Shown: positions 47,768 to 60,064, numbered from the stretch's first letter. The stretch: DNA of 62,000 bases from Phoronis australis (GCA_002633005.1 NMRA01000195.1:73485-135484), one strand, 5' to 3'. Notes: a model not told the origin generated them from the letters alone. Numbers and translations are program-made.

Positions 47768-49515
47768 CATGCTATGAACATTCCCACTAAATAAAATTGG
47801 TTCTAACCCCAGTGGTTAAGGTAAACGACGGGGTATGGAAAATTGAACTAGACCGTATTTATCCACCTTGGCTGAGTCGCACTCGGCTCACGATCAAAGG
47901 GATGCCGCCAGGCTGCTCTAGTCATCGAGTCACAAGCGAGGATAATTGGCTTCGCTCATGCGGATATGATCAGCTGATTACAATCTAGCTAGCAGACTGT
48001 ACTTTTTATGGTGAGAGTTTTACGTAGTTTTTACTGTAATATTTGAAAAGTGGAGCGAAAACAAATATGAGTACAACTTTGAATTTTTCAAATCGGCCCA
48101 GGATAAGAGATTTTGCAACACAGCAACACTCACGATTACTTTCATTCAGCGCGCACTAATACAAAAATATAGGACCCAAGTTATTTAGATTTTGGAACAC
48201 ATGCATTGCAATATTCAAAATACTTTTATTATGAATCTTACAAGCTGTAAAACGACGTTGTTAATTTCATTGTGTTCATTCATTGTCATCCGTCAAATCG
48301 GCAATTTCCGAGATGTGATCTGCGGCGTGCGCGTATGTGTACAAAACACGTGATTGTTATGTTCCTGAAGTACGAAAATTAAGAAGGCTTTAACATGCCG
48401 TTATTATTGACAGGGACACGATAAAACGAATTTGGATTTTGACTATAGTCTTGATACAGCGATCTGACTGACCACTGCGTCAGTGTCTCCGTTAGACCCA
48501 GAAATTTCACACAGCCCGGGTAGTTCATTTCGTCCCCAACATGTAGATCGAGCCTTGGACTATTAATACTCCACGGCAGAGCTAACGACAGTCGGCCTGT
48601 GCACACAAAATCTGTGAGTTAACCAGCACTCACCTTGCACGTTACAGCCGTTTAAGTGAAAAACAATCTAGTAAACGCCATTTTCTTGCATAATCCTCCG
48701 CCTTTTGTAACAAAAAAGTCTATCGTCGATGACCCGCACACGCACGCTCACTCACTCTCATACACAGACGACCTTCAAAACAAACGTCACGTGACAACAA
48801 CATGTGTGTTCATCCAGAGATTTTTCTCTTGTTGTGGAGTACGATGTAGCGCACATTTGGACTTAATCGCAATTAATCTGGACTCCACATGAACTTTAAA
48901 AATTGTAAAACATCAGGAAGATTTCAGGTAATTTGTTGAGTCGAAACTATATTTTTATTCAAGAGTACAAGTTTTCCTATTGACGATGGCGATTCAGCGG
49001 CGACGCATCAGTCGGCAAGTTTTCGCCCTGTGATGAGCACAATTTTTTGAAAAATTATCGTAATTTAACAACGGAAGTTCATAGCAATGCACCACAATTT
49101 TGTAGAAAGACTGTCATAGGCTAAAAATTCGTCACAAAGCGTAAATTTTATGAATCCTAGCTTCCGATTTTACCCGTTTGGGAAACCGGCTTTCAACTGC
49201 CGTAGGCGGCGTAGGCTACAATAAGAATCCCCTCCCCGTGAAATGATTTTTTCTAAGCGTTTATTAGAGCCAATACAGCTTTCCACCAAGGCTAGGTGAT
49301 ACTACGACATTATTCTTTGTTGCATTAGTAACTGGTCTTGGCTAATATTATCATTTTATGGCCTGGTCATCCATTCAGCCAAAAGTAGTTCTAGAGGTGG
49401 CTTATCAGCCAATTATTCACGCATGCTGACTCACAATAGAAGCCTGATAAGAGTGAATGTGGATAAATGCGGTGTTCCTACAGTTTCTTGTTTTAGTGGA
49501 TGTGTTCACGACATG
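47768..49515 (+). mobile_element. 1.74-kb CATG-ended element, right copy (intact)
   Basis: 1748 bp, inverted relative to 43030-46561 with a 1.2-kb spacer, forming a giant imperfect hairpin. It is inserted into a SINE-like repeat whose halves flank it; the repeat contains the uninterrupted sequence GGTGAGCATGCTCCC, and the flanks read GGTAAG and AGCACGCTCGCC, so a 2-bp AG duplication is possible. Related fragments lie at 13400-13830 and 38221-38480. No gene inside. Confidence 0.7.
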
Positions 49516-49600
49516 AGCACGCTCGCCAGTTTTATGGGGGTCGCTGGTTCGATTCCTGGGTTGGGTAATCTCGGCTTTTACAATGGCGTGTGATTAAATG
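49516..49600 (+). repeat. SINE-like repeat, 3' half of a split copy
   Basis: Carries TTTTATGGGGGTCGCTGGTT and a perfect B box GGTTCGATTCC, matching 47390-47450. Confidence 0.6.
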
Positions 49601-51210
49601 CGTTTATATTCGACTCTACCGCTAATCCTTCTGCAGTCACAACATTACCTAGTGGCTAGTAGGAGTTCATACTGTGGTGCTGGCCTTGATTTGTGAGGTA
49701 CTTTACAGCATGTCAGATGTTCTGAAGTGTCTCATGCCTGATTGAAGCCATTAAGCTTTCGTTATCTCACATTGTTTACGAAAACTCTCCAGGAAGCACC
49801 TTCGTTCTCCATTTTGTCTTCAAGCACTTGGTATCCTCAAAACCACTCTTTGACAAAAAAGATGCTTACAAGTTCAAACTTCGTTGGCATTTAATTCCAT
49901 ATAAAACACTGCAGAATGTTTAGAAACGATTATGAGAAGCAAACAAGTGAGTTTATGTACAACTTTCATATATTTTTGTACATATCCTCAAACCTAATGC
50001 ATCACTAGTAGGAAATGTCTTCGGGTTCAGTTTTGATTCGTACACCGGCGCGCTATACACCCCAAAAACTACCTTTTCATTTAAGGAGCTTAGACTTGAT
50101 TTTCATAAACAATTAATCGCTGAGAATTCTTGTTGAAAATTTCGTTCGAATGGTCTGTAAACTCTGTTCATCATTTCCAAACATGAGTTTCGCAGGGCAA
50201 TTTTCAATAAAACGTTGGCCTAGTACGGTCCGCAAGCTGCTCCTTTGCTCAGTCAGCTTTGTAAAGTACGGTTTTAAAGGTCAGCAACGGTTGATAGCAC
50301 TGGCCAATCGTGATTACTACGGAGTCAATCATGGTTTCAACATAACAAGACATTATATAACTATGGTTGTACAACTATGGTTGACCCATGTTGACAATGG
50401 TGAACCATGGTTGACCAAGTGAACCATGGTTAAATGTGGTCCATTTTGCAGGCGAGGTGATCAGTAGCGTGTGCAAAATGGCCAATTGCAATTCTGATTA
50501 TATTCCATTTAAATGCAAAATATCAAAATTAGTCAAAATATTATTTCAAAGAGACTTTCTAATAATGAATCTCTGATGTTCATTTTAAAAATCCTAAAGC
50601 AGTTTTTAGCTGCCCATTTTTGCCTGATTCTTTGATTTGACCAAAAATGTTTTAATTAATTGGTGTGAAAAAGTGTAGCATTTGATTTAGTAAAGACTAA
50701 ATTGTGGTTCACTGCCAGAATTATTGAAAAAAATTACTTGAAAATTACCAAGTACGGTTTCTTGAAAAACACACAGCCAACGCTTCGAAACTTGTAACTT
50801 AACTTGCGAATATCATTCATTTTTGGGACATGGTGTTTCTTCAAAAAACCATGACCCAACATCCTACCGTACAAATCGGTTCGCAAGCCAAATGCCGTTG
50901 CCAGGCTTTGTACTTCCTGGTTCATGAATATTCCTGACCTCCACTGGGAGCGCCAGCATACGTGTGACGTCAGCTGTCCGAAAAGGCGTTCGTTCAGATT
51001 CACCATTCTGCAGTTCTGATTGGATGAAGGCTCTGACCTCGTGGAGTGGATTATCAAGCAGTCTCGTACATGTAGTTGACTCATTCTTTTATGAGCAGAC
51101 TCGTCCAAGTAAGAAGAGAATTTACAGCCCGAAATTGCAATATATTATCTATTAGTTTTCAAGTGTTGGGACGCAGTTTCACAGCACATCAGGTTAGTCT
51201 CATTATCTAA
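49601..51210. other. Non-coding DNA, no gene seen
   Basis: Only short open frames. A patch at 50333-50436 repeats ACTATGGTTG / ACCATGGTTGACC several times in both orientations (CCATGG is self-complementary). Confidence 0.55.
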
Positions 51211-51251
51211 TACACACACACACACGCACACGCACACGCACACGCACACGC

Positions 51252-51290
<39 letters not shown>
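51211..51290. repeat. (CA)n microsatellite with CACG interruptions
   Basis: CACACA tract with a regular ACGCAC sub-block in the middle, ending in ATATATATA. Confidence 0.95.
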
Positions 51291-51296
<6 letters not shown>

Positions 51297-51344
51297 CGCT
51301 TCAGTTATATCTATATATACAATGTACTTGATGATAACTGTAGG

Positions 51345-51430
51345 TTAGTGTATCGAGATGGGGTGATATGCATACTGATTTAAACGAGGGTGCAGCCCGA
51401 GTTCAAATCGCGCTTGCATATCACCTATCG
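51345..51430 (+). repeat. tRNA-like SINE relic with an 11-bp closing stem
   Basis: GGTGATATGCA (51362-51372) pairs exactly with TGCATATCACC (51415-51425). Within is GAGTTCAAATC, a B-box-like sequence, preceded by GAGGGTGCAGCC. It resembles a degenerate tRNA-derived SINE head. No working tRNA cloverleaf. Confidence 0.4.
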
Positions 51431-51521
51431 ATTGGTAATAACCCACAGATATCATCACTTGCGTTGTAAAACATATTTATCATACCGACCTATCGCGTGA
51501 ACTACATGCATTTTGAACTAC

Positions 51522-51600
51522 CAGTACATAGACATAGAACGGGCGTGGGCCACTCATGCAGATACATGCTGTCAACATATGACGCCATATTGGAGAGTTT
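51522..51600 (+). repeat. Long-range inverted repeat, left member
   Basis: Inverted match to 55740-55820: outer CCAGTACATAGACATAGAAC, inner GACGCCATATTGGAGAG. The pair encloses about 4.1 kb that contains the TTAA-flanked transposon. Confidence 0.6.
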
Positions 51601-52896
51601 TAAACAGGAAAAAAATGGCGGAGAACACCAAGCGCCCTACGGCATCATTCAGGAAATGCTATGTCTCACAGTGTTATGCCTGCAGCCAAAGTTTGTTTTT
51701 GCCCTGCCATTGAGTCATGGGTTTTTGGTTCGGCCATGAGTTTATTGGCGCTGCAACCAGGTTTTTATGTTCTGACACCATAACTTAAGCGGAGCGACTA
51801 TATGCCTTGTTACTACATCAGTCGTGGCGATTGAGGTCATATAAGATCAATTAAAATGATAATTATTGACCAGCATATGCTGTCATCCAACGATGATGCT
51901 GTTTGCTCATTATATTTAAGTAAATATTTCGTATTAATGACAAGCAAATGTATTTTTACTTGTACTGAAAAATAACATCCCCGAACTTTCTCGCCACCAT
52001 CTAAATCAGTACATCTAAGTGAACAGTGTATTCTCTATTGAAATACAATGTATGTACTGCTTTATAAACTCATTTCTTAATATGTATTCCAAAATCAGAT
52101 GTTTTCTGTTGTATAAAAACTAACAAATACCTGCAGAATCTGTACTGATGTCGAAGTTGATATTGGAAATTTTGCAGATTTGAACTACTTGCTTAAGAGC
52201 TCTATGTTTTGTGAAGAAACTTGCGCAGAAAAGTAAAGAGCGTGGTAATCAATCAATCCTGTACGACTGAATTGCGCAACCAACCTTTACCCAAATTACA
52301 GAATTTCCTACTTGATAACTAATTGATAAATACCCAACCGAGCCGATGTACCATTAATTATGACCCCGTGAAAATGACCCCGGTTATTTTTTTCACTGGG
52401 TCTAAATTTAATGTGAAGAATTACCAGCCCATAAAAAACGACCTCACGCCCTTGAAAACCTGTCCAGGCATTATCCAACGGTTCCCCCGCTACACGGGGC
52501 TGGGATAAGCAGACAGTGTGCGTGTGAGAATTTATTTTAAATTTCTAGGCTGAGAGTCGCGCAATACGTATATCAGATTAAGGATGGGGATGGATAGGAA
52601 CAGAAATAATGTGTGGGAGTAGGGCTGATCGTTTTGTGAGCACACAATTACATTGTGTGGGGGTACATGTACTACAAAACGCCAACAAGTGGCTGGTGCT
52701 TGATTGGGGGGGATACCGTGTGTGAGAGAAGAATATTTGTACATGTACATTGGCAATTCCGAGCGATGCACAGGAAAAAAATGAGTCTGTGTTCTTTGCT
52801 TTTTACATCAAGGCGTTCTCCTATTGAGTCTAACTTGTCACAACAAGTTGAGCGGATTACCGCTGTAGCCAATATCTTAAACTGAATACATATTAA
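51601..52896. other. Non-coding DNA, no gene seen
   Basis: No gene recognised. TACATGTA occurs at 52664-52671 and 52740-52747. Confidence 0.5.
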
Positions 52897-54787
52897 AGGA
52901 GAATGCCACAACAACCTAATTTGTATCAGCGTAGATCGAGTAGTTCCACTCGATAACAGCAAGTCCAGCTCTTTCACATGACACTTGACGGCCGACCGAA
53001 CCAATGACACCAGAGGTTCGAATGCAGTTTGTTCAACAGTTCACAACATTCTTTCTGGTGTCAGCTTATCTCTTGAATTCATCGGTTTACACCACCAATA
53101 AATCATCAAAATTCGATGAAAAAATTTTCAAATACATCGAGTTATTGAAAAAAAGTGTTATTTTATTTCGCTTGTACGGATTTTTAGGTATTTGAGCGTA
53201 GCGTATCCTACAAAGTTCGGTAGGCCAATTTAGCAAGGACGGTCGCGGGAGTTTGGAGTCTATTCCGTGATAAATTCAAATTATCGTCCTTGAAATACTG
53301 AGAACATAGCTGTGTGTTGTAATTTTAGAGTTGCGATTTTTTCAGATTTAAGCACAAAAAAACGCTTGCTATCCCGGCCGGTGGCTCGGAACCCGATCAA
53401 GCCCATCACAGCCGGACAGAAGACACCACGCACATAAACCAGCCAAAGTTGTAAACTAAGCTTCCAGTAACGAAAAGAATACATGTATACTAGTGAGCCA
53501 AAGAAAAAAAAATGTACACGTAAATATTTCTGTGAATTAGCTGCGAAACTGCAAATCTCCTTACTAGCTCTACGTTTACGACAGAACCGTCAGGGCAAAA
53601 GTTGAGCAGTTACAATGATTCGAATAATGAGCATATCAATACCTAAATTAAGATTCCCCTAACATGTAACCATAGGATACAAACTCGATTTATTGTTTCA
53701 CAACAGCTTTCTGTCAGCTAACAATGAATTAGCATGCGCTCACACGGCCTCAGTGCCCGGTCAGTTAGTTTATTTCATCTAAAGCCGTAACGCAGTGATT
53801 TATATAGCTGGCTTCTCCAAACATTTGCATTCAACAACACTCCAAGGTAGTACAACTTGTATTTAATGAGACAGACTTTGTTTCAGTTTTATATAAGCAT
53901 TGGTTAGGGAGAGAATATTTCATTTTGAACAGAACGCACAATAATAAACTTCGACGTGGAACTTAACTCGCAATCCCGATTAGACAAGTGCTCATCCGAG
54001 GAAGACTTCACAGGTAGATCGTCTGGATTTACAGACTATCAATTCGAACCGAAATACACTGCCAACGGAATATGTGGATAGTTCCGAAAACCGTTTGAAT
54101 GACTTATCATGGTGTCAGTGAGTTAACTCTACGATAGTGGAAACGTCTCAATGACGCTTGCGTCTGCTGCCACGAAATTCCGCAAGTGAAACACCTTCTT
54201 GGGGAAGCGAATATGTGTCTCACGGACCCGTCCTGGTTTTGCACCTCATCTAAACAGAGCTGTGCTAACGACGTTTTTTAGGGTTGTGAAAAAGATCCTA
54301 CACCCAGAGGACCAAACAGAAGCCTAAGGAACGAGTCAGTCATCAAAGAGGTTATAAAAAGGTTATATGTTCTCACGCCTTGATTAATTTGTAATTGCGG
54401 CCAACTACAATTCTCCAACATCAAAAACTTATCAACAACCGATCCGATAAAATGCAGGCCACTGAAAGACATGGAGAAGTTTCATAGCGTCATACTTGGT
54501 AATAACAGCGAATTTTTCATTCTTCACTACCGCGAGCCATTTCCGAAGCTTTATGGGCTCTCGAGGAAATCAAAAATGATATACCCGCTTTCCTTACAGA
54601 TTCACGGTTAGCCATAGTGACACTCACTCTGCAGAAGAACCACTGACGTCACTGCGTCGTTTCTCACCTTCCTCACAGGTTAACGCGACGCATCTCGGCG
54701 AGGTAAGATCTACCGTATACGGGGTGATGTGGATATAGACCGATTCAGCCGCTAAAACAGACTAATAAAATTGGGTGGCATTTTCCT
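52897..54787 (-). mobile_element. THAP-domain DNA transposon, copy 2, flanked by TTAA (Kolobok-like)
   Basis: 1891 bp with inverted ends AGGAGAATGCCACAAC (left) and, on the minus strand, AGGAAAATGCCACCC (right). Exact TTAA tetramers sit at 52893-52896 and 54788-54791. A TTAA duplication combined with a THAP-type DNA-binding domain fits the Kolobok superfamily better than piggyBac or P. The transposase catalytic core is not recognisable, so the copy is non-autonomous or decayed. Copy 1 is at 17015-18584 in the opposite orientation. Confidence 0.7.
54283..54640 (-). pseudogene. THAP domain remnant in transposon copy 2
   Basis: Minus-strand pieces in shifting frames: RESVRKAGISF, then FPRESIKLRKWLAVVKNEKF, then, in the frame of 54472-54278, LHFIGSVVDKFLMLENCSWP. 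Together these follow the THAP order (basic loop, FP motif, conserved Trp, final His-Phe). Frameshifts and in-frame stops show it is dead. Confidence 0.6.
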
Positions 54788-55739
54788 TTAATTAAGTGCC
54801 TTCTGGCAATTAGGGTTGGAAGGTGAGCTCTCTTTTGTTCGAAAATTGCTCTAATCTCCGATAAGACCGTACATGTATCTTATATCTTCACTCGGTTGTG
54901 CGGTTATAAAATATTTGAACATAAACCGATGACATTTCTGAATTGCCCAAGAAAACTGATCAAGCTTATACATGTACATGTAGATTTTGAATCACCAACA
55001 TCGCCCAACTAAAATCGAAGTTAAGACAATCTATTCTATCCGAACGTACCAAAGTACTGGGTTTGACTGTTTTCACATGTGATCGGTTATAATTTATCTG
55101 CATGTTGTCCTACCAGACAAAAGAGTATACTCACACTGGAGCTAGATGATATAACACGGCTCAAAACAGCTGTACGGAACGGAAGAACGCCAAGATGATC
55201 TTTAAAAACATGCTTTTTATTTATATGACATCAAGGAGGTCATTTTCACAGTAGTTTATATTAAATTTAAACCCCATTAAAAGCGACCCGGATCATACTT
55301 TAATTTTACATAGTTACCCTGGGTCATTGTTCAATACTCAATGAAAAGGCTTGTTGGGGCACCACGGAAGTTCGTCGCGAGTGATCGGCACGTCTCCTGG
55401 TTATAATGTATTTGCATCGAGCGGCACGAATTAAATGATAAGTTTGTGCGATCTTGAAAAACGAAAAAATATACCGCTCGCTGTGGATTGACAACCATGC
55501 AGCCGCTCAGGCCACTCGAGAATCTTCCACTGGTTGCGATCTTCTAATAGTTTGATATCTTCCCTATAACCTGATTAAATCTTAGAAACGCATGTAAGTG
55601 ATAAATCACATGTTTTGCATGTTTCTGGAAAACATTACACCCTTCGGCCTCTTTATTTGGTAGATCTCGCGCTTTGAAAGGAAAAATTTACCCCGTTTGT
55701 TTACACAACAGTTACTCCTGTCACGTGACTAGTAGCACT
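54788..55739. other. Non-coding DNA, no gene seen
   Basis: Contains overlapping TACATGTA palindromes at 54969-54982; otherwise nothing recognised. Confidence 0.5.
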
Positions 55740-55820
55740 CTCCAATATGGCGTCAATTTGTCAGTTGCAATAGCGCATGCGCCCGGTCTATAGTATTAAG
55801 ATGTCTATGTACCGGTATTT
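55740..55820 (-). repeat. Long-range inverted repeat, right member
   Basis: CTCTCCAATATGGCGTC then GTCTATGTACCGG, the reverse complement of 51522-51600 with substitutions and small gaps. Confidence 0.6.
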
Positions 55821-56222
55821 TTTAGACGCGCATTAATACACAAATCGTCAGAGGTCTTAGCGGCTTCGTCAGGAAATTGTGTGTTTATACCATGCAACGT
55901 AGCAGCAATAACAAACTAACCGCTAATCGGAAAATTGACATCCAAACAACGAATTATCAGACATAGCCTTCTGCTACTTGTACTTTTGGACCCTACTTTT
56001 ATTTGAATATTGAACAGGCGTAGCACAGTCTCCTGACCCCAACAGAGACGGTTAATCTCCTATGGCTGCTTCATACGCTTCATACGCTAGACGCATTTTG
56101 GCGAATTACGAATACTACCGGTTAAAACCTCAAAGTCACGTTGTTACAATAGTCTTTGGGTATAAAAAGACACCTTGGGAGGCCATCATTATCTGTAAAT
56201 CCTTCCAGCTATAGCAAATACT
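55821..56222. other. Non-coding DNA, no gene seen
   Basis: Nothing recognised. Confidence 0.5.
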
Positions 56223-56387
56223 CCAGTAATCAAACTTTTTCTTCGAGTAGTCCTTCCTGACCATTTGCACACCGCGCATGCTCTTGATATTAGGTTACCG
56301 CGAGTAGCTCGCCCAGTGTCAAAAATGACCAGTTGCCATTTTGGGCAACTGAACGAAGGACTGCTCGAATAAATAGTTTGATTATGG
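56223..56387. mobile_element. 165-bp hairpin MITE
   Basis: Ends are inverted repeats of about 33 bp: left AATCAAACTTTTTCTTCGAG followed by TAGTCCTTC, right GAAGGACTGCTCGAATAAAT followed by AGTTTGATT. The interior has a second small inverted repeat (CCAGTTGCCATTTTGGGCAACTG). Superfamily not determined. Confidence 0.65.
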
Positions 56388-57057
56388 AAGTTTTTGTTTC
56401 AGCCTGCTCAGGTGTCCCGAGGCTATGTAAAAGTAGACCTACTTATAACAACGAGTCTGTTTTTGTTGTTTTAATTGTGTTGAAATGTTGTACGATATGT
56501 TTATGATGTGTGCTATATTTTTTGTTCAGTTGTCATTTGTAAGGTGTTTTTCAAGTTCTTTTTTGACAGTAACTCCAGTACAGAATTATTGTGAGACCTG
56601 AGTGATTCGACATAAGGAGAGGATTTCTTCTAAATACCGCAATCCTTATACGACGGGGTTATTTTCTCTAGAGATGATAACGATTACCTTCCCTACATAG
56701 TTATTTTACGGCTGTATCATCAATATATTGTAACAGCGTGGTTATGGCGGCGCACAACATTTTCAGTGGTGACAGCAGTGGTAGTATTCTAAAATGGGAT
56801 GAGAAAAGCAAAATGTTAATTTCATCAGAAACACGGTCTCGGTCGATACGCGGAATAATGTCAAGTGGGATATTATTCCATGTACGCCTAGCGAGTTACG
56901 TTTTGTATTTATCCCATACGCATCGAATTCGTGAGTTTCTTTTTGTTTTCTTTCGGCGTTTTATAAATACTTCACCCCTACTGTTTACGTGGCTAATCAC
57001 AACCTGATGTGTATATACGTGCGCGTCATGTTGCTAACTTACTATACAGAGGCAAAA
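56388..57057. other. Non-coding DNA, no gene seen
   Basis: A frame at 56738-57007 has no recognisable domain. Confidence 0.5.
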
Positions 57058-57414
57058 GAAGTCAAGAGGTCTTATAACTTGGTCGAGGACAAGATGGATT
57101 GAAGAAGGTGAAAAGCCTTTAAAATATTTTCTTCACTTTAAAAAAGGGCATTTCAAAATAATTTATGCCTTTTTGTGGAAATCTGACAATACTCCAAACT
57201 GAATGAGACAGAAAAAGAAAAATTAGGAGATCTTCTTTTATATGAAGAAGTCACACAATGCTTGAAAAAATGAAAAACAACAAGAGCCCAGGCTCTGATT
57301 GTTTTTCAGTGATTTTTTTTAAAATTTTTTTGGGCTGACACTAGACATTTCGTTGTTCGCTCACTTAATACTGATTTTGCTGTTGACCAGTTATTCTCAA
57401 CATAGAAAGAGGGA

Positions 57415-57723
57415 GTGATCTCATGCATCCCTAAGGGAGCAGATAAAAGTAAACATTTGAAAAACTGGAGACCCATATCCTTACTCAATGTTACATATAA
57501 ATTACATGTAGCTTCTTCGGAAGTGGCTGAACGGTTAAAGTCCGTTTTGGGAATAGTAATCAGTAAGAACCGGACAGGTTTCGTTTCTGGAAGAAATATG
57601 AACGAAAATATCCTCACCTTATGTGATTTAATGTTTTATGCCCAGCCAGCTAAAAGACCTGGATTGCTTTTATTGATTGATTTTGAGAAAGCACTTGATT
57701 CATTGTCGTGGAATTTTATTTAA
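57415..57723 (+). pseudogene. LINE reverse transcriptase fragment, N-terminal half
   Basis: Open for 102 codons: SCIPKGADKSKHLKNWRPIS, then LNVTYKL, RTGFVSGRNMNENIL and LLIDFEKALDS. The DFEKA block holds the first catalytic Asp of the polymerase. It ends at a TAA directly after SWNFI. Confidence 0.85.
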
Positions 57724-57811
57724 GAAACTTTATCTTTCCTTAATTTTGGTTGGTCGATCAGAAGGTGGGTGAAAGTATTTTACAGTAATATTAAGTCCTG
57801 TGTTGTCGTAA

Positions 57812-58153
57812 ATGGTCACCCATCTTCTTGGATCAATATTTGGCGTGGCTGCAGACAGTGTGACCCTTTGTCTCACTACATTTTTAAAGTTGTGCGCGGA
57901 GATTTTGGCGTATTTAATCAAGAATAATAAAAATATTGCTGGTGTAGTTGCATGGAATAAGGAATATTTGATTTCGCTATTTACGGACGACACATCAATT
58001 ATGTTGGATGGGTCGAATTTGTCATTGGCTAGCACCTTAAATGTATTACATTTGTTTGCTAGTGTCTCCGGTCTCCAAGTGAATGTGGATAAAACAAAAG
58101 CCATATGGTTTGGAACTAAAACTGGTAGTGATTACGTGATTCCTACAAAATAA
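57812..58153 (+). pseudogene. LINE reverse transcriptase fragment, catalytic box
   Basis: LCAEILAYLIKNNKNIAGV then LFTDDTSIMLDGS, the YxDD-type catalytic motif in variant form, followed by LHLFASVSGLQVNVDKTKAI, the typical thumb-side block of Tx1/L1 enzymes. It joins the preceding fragment through a frameshift near 57840-57880. Confidence 0.8.
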
Positions 58154-58717
58154 ATTCTTTCTTGGACAAAAAAAAACGTTTAGATTTGTGGGGGTGGATT
58201 TTGACACTCAATTGGATAGTATGACGCATAAAAACTTCACTGCAAGAATAACTGAGATCAAGTATTTACTAAAAAGTCGGAGCTGACGAAATTCAACGCT
58301 GTTTGGTAGATTGTCGCATTCAGCTTCCCAACCGTCTCTCTTACGATAGTGTTATTCTTGGACTTTACAAGACGCATGATTTTCCTTTAACATTTGCTTC
58401 TACTAGCTAAACAGTGCAATTACAAGGCGAGATGTCACAAAAATATTCCTAATTTTCACAAGTTCTTTACATACATGTATACTTATCAGTACTATAATGC
58501 TGAAAAAATAATTGCATATAAAAACTTTGTATATCACAGCTTCTCTGCGAAATGGGAAAAGTTTATTGTTCCTGTTAACTACATCTAGAATATATTTACT
58601 TTAAACAAGATACGAGAATGGTCTTCCTGTGGTGTCCATGCGTGAATGAATGGTGTACTAATTTGTTTGTTTGTTATTGTAATTGTTTGTAAATGATAAT
58701 AAATACCTAAAAAAACT

Positions 58718-60064
58718 TACTCTAGTAAAATAAAACAGTTTTAAATGTAACAGCTTATTACTTGAAATTGATAAAAACTGTGAAAACGACAGTGCATTGA
58801 ACTTGTATCATGTTTCAAAAATAAATAAATAATAAGAATATTTAAAACATTGCGACATCCTCATCGTGTAGCTGCACTCATTCAAGAATCTAGGTGATTG
58901 ACTGGAGCGCGTAGCCTACACGTTGTCGCATATCTACGGATTCTGTAGCCTTGGTACAAAGCTGTACAATATATTAAATATACGATAGTCTGTTGATACA
59001 GCTAGCTGGCTGGCCACGGATTCTGTAGCATGGGTAGGCTCATGTGTTGCTGGGACAGTCGTCGTTGCTGCTCGTGTAATACTGTCGCCGATAGTATCGG
59101 GTGCTGTCATGGCCATGCAGTGACAACAATTATGTTTGTTATTGGTGAGGAATCGGTGCCCGAGTTGCAGACGATATATCTTAGCAATTGAAACTGAGAC
59201 AGGACTGTCGTATAACTAACAGTCCTGTTCCAGGTGTTTCGATTGAGAGCTGGTTGCATGTCTAGTGGTATTTACACTGCTGCAATTGTATTACTTTAAG
59301 CTATTTTACGAAAGTTTTATGATTTAACCGGCTAAATAATGACGTCGAGTCGACATTGACCTACCTTTTGAACCTTCAATGTCAGAGGTCACTGGTGAAG
59401 TAATGAGGGAGGTGAATACGGAAAACATATTTACGTGGCCGTATTTCCCTCGACAGATTCAACGCGTATGGGATAAAAGGCTTGTTAACAGAATACGATA
59501 GGCATGACTACCGCTGTTTGATATCCATGTTAAGTAAACCACAAACTCTGTTGGTGCGCGTTTTAGAAAGACACCTTAGCAAATAACGCGTTACCAAAAC
59601 AACCTCTTGAAAAAATAGCACAGCATCAATACCATTTACTTAAAAAACATAACTTTTCAAGAAATTTTAATTCCATGTGTGCCTAGTATTAAAATATTTG
59701 AACATTGCAATTGACCAAGAATTTACGATGAATGGATAAAATTGAATTCCAATAATGGTGTATTTTGATCAGTATTCAACTTTTGAATTTTACATATCTT
59801 AATGAGGCAAGGATCGTAGGAGGCAAGGCCGAAATTTGTTTAGGCCAGAGTTTGACAAAGTTGTAATTGTCTCACTGGGTGGTTTCCCCTTTTACTAATA
59901 AGTTATCTATCCAAAAGTCCGCAAAGACTAATCCGGAATTGGGTTTAGTTATACAGTATCTTAATTTCCCCATCTATGTTTTCTCACGACTCTTACTCGA
60001 CTAGACAATTTGTTAACATGATAGTGCCTCCCATCCCACCATCGCCCATTTGGAAGAGAATGAA
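58718..60064. other. Non-coding DNA, no gene seen
   Basis: Contains a 10-bp hairpin at 59199-59228 (ACAGGACTGT, 10-nt loop, ACAGTCCTGT). No gene recognised. Confidence 0.5.

Larger units (their letters stand above)
57058..58717 (+). mobile_element. Tx1/L1-like LINE, reverse transcriptase part, broken
   Basis: Reads, through several frameshifts and stops: RTRWIEEGEKPLKYFLHFKK (start of the reverse-transcriptase region), CLKKMKNNKSPGSDCF, GVISCIPKGADKSKHLKNWR, PISLLNVTYKL, LLLIDFEKALDSLSWNFI, GCRQCDPLS, FTDDTSIML (the YADD-type catalytic box, here FTDD), then the C-terminal domain near 58394-58588. The 3' UTR ends with TTGTTTGTTTGTTATTG and an AATAAATACC tail at about 58717. 5' truncated: the endonuclease and ORF1 are absent, complementing the copy at 19001. 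Confidence 0.85.
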
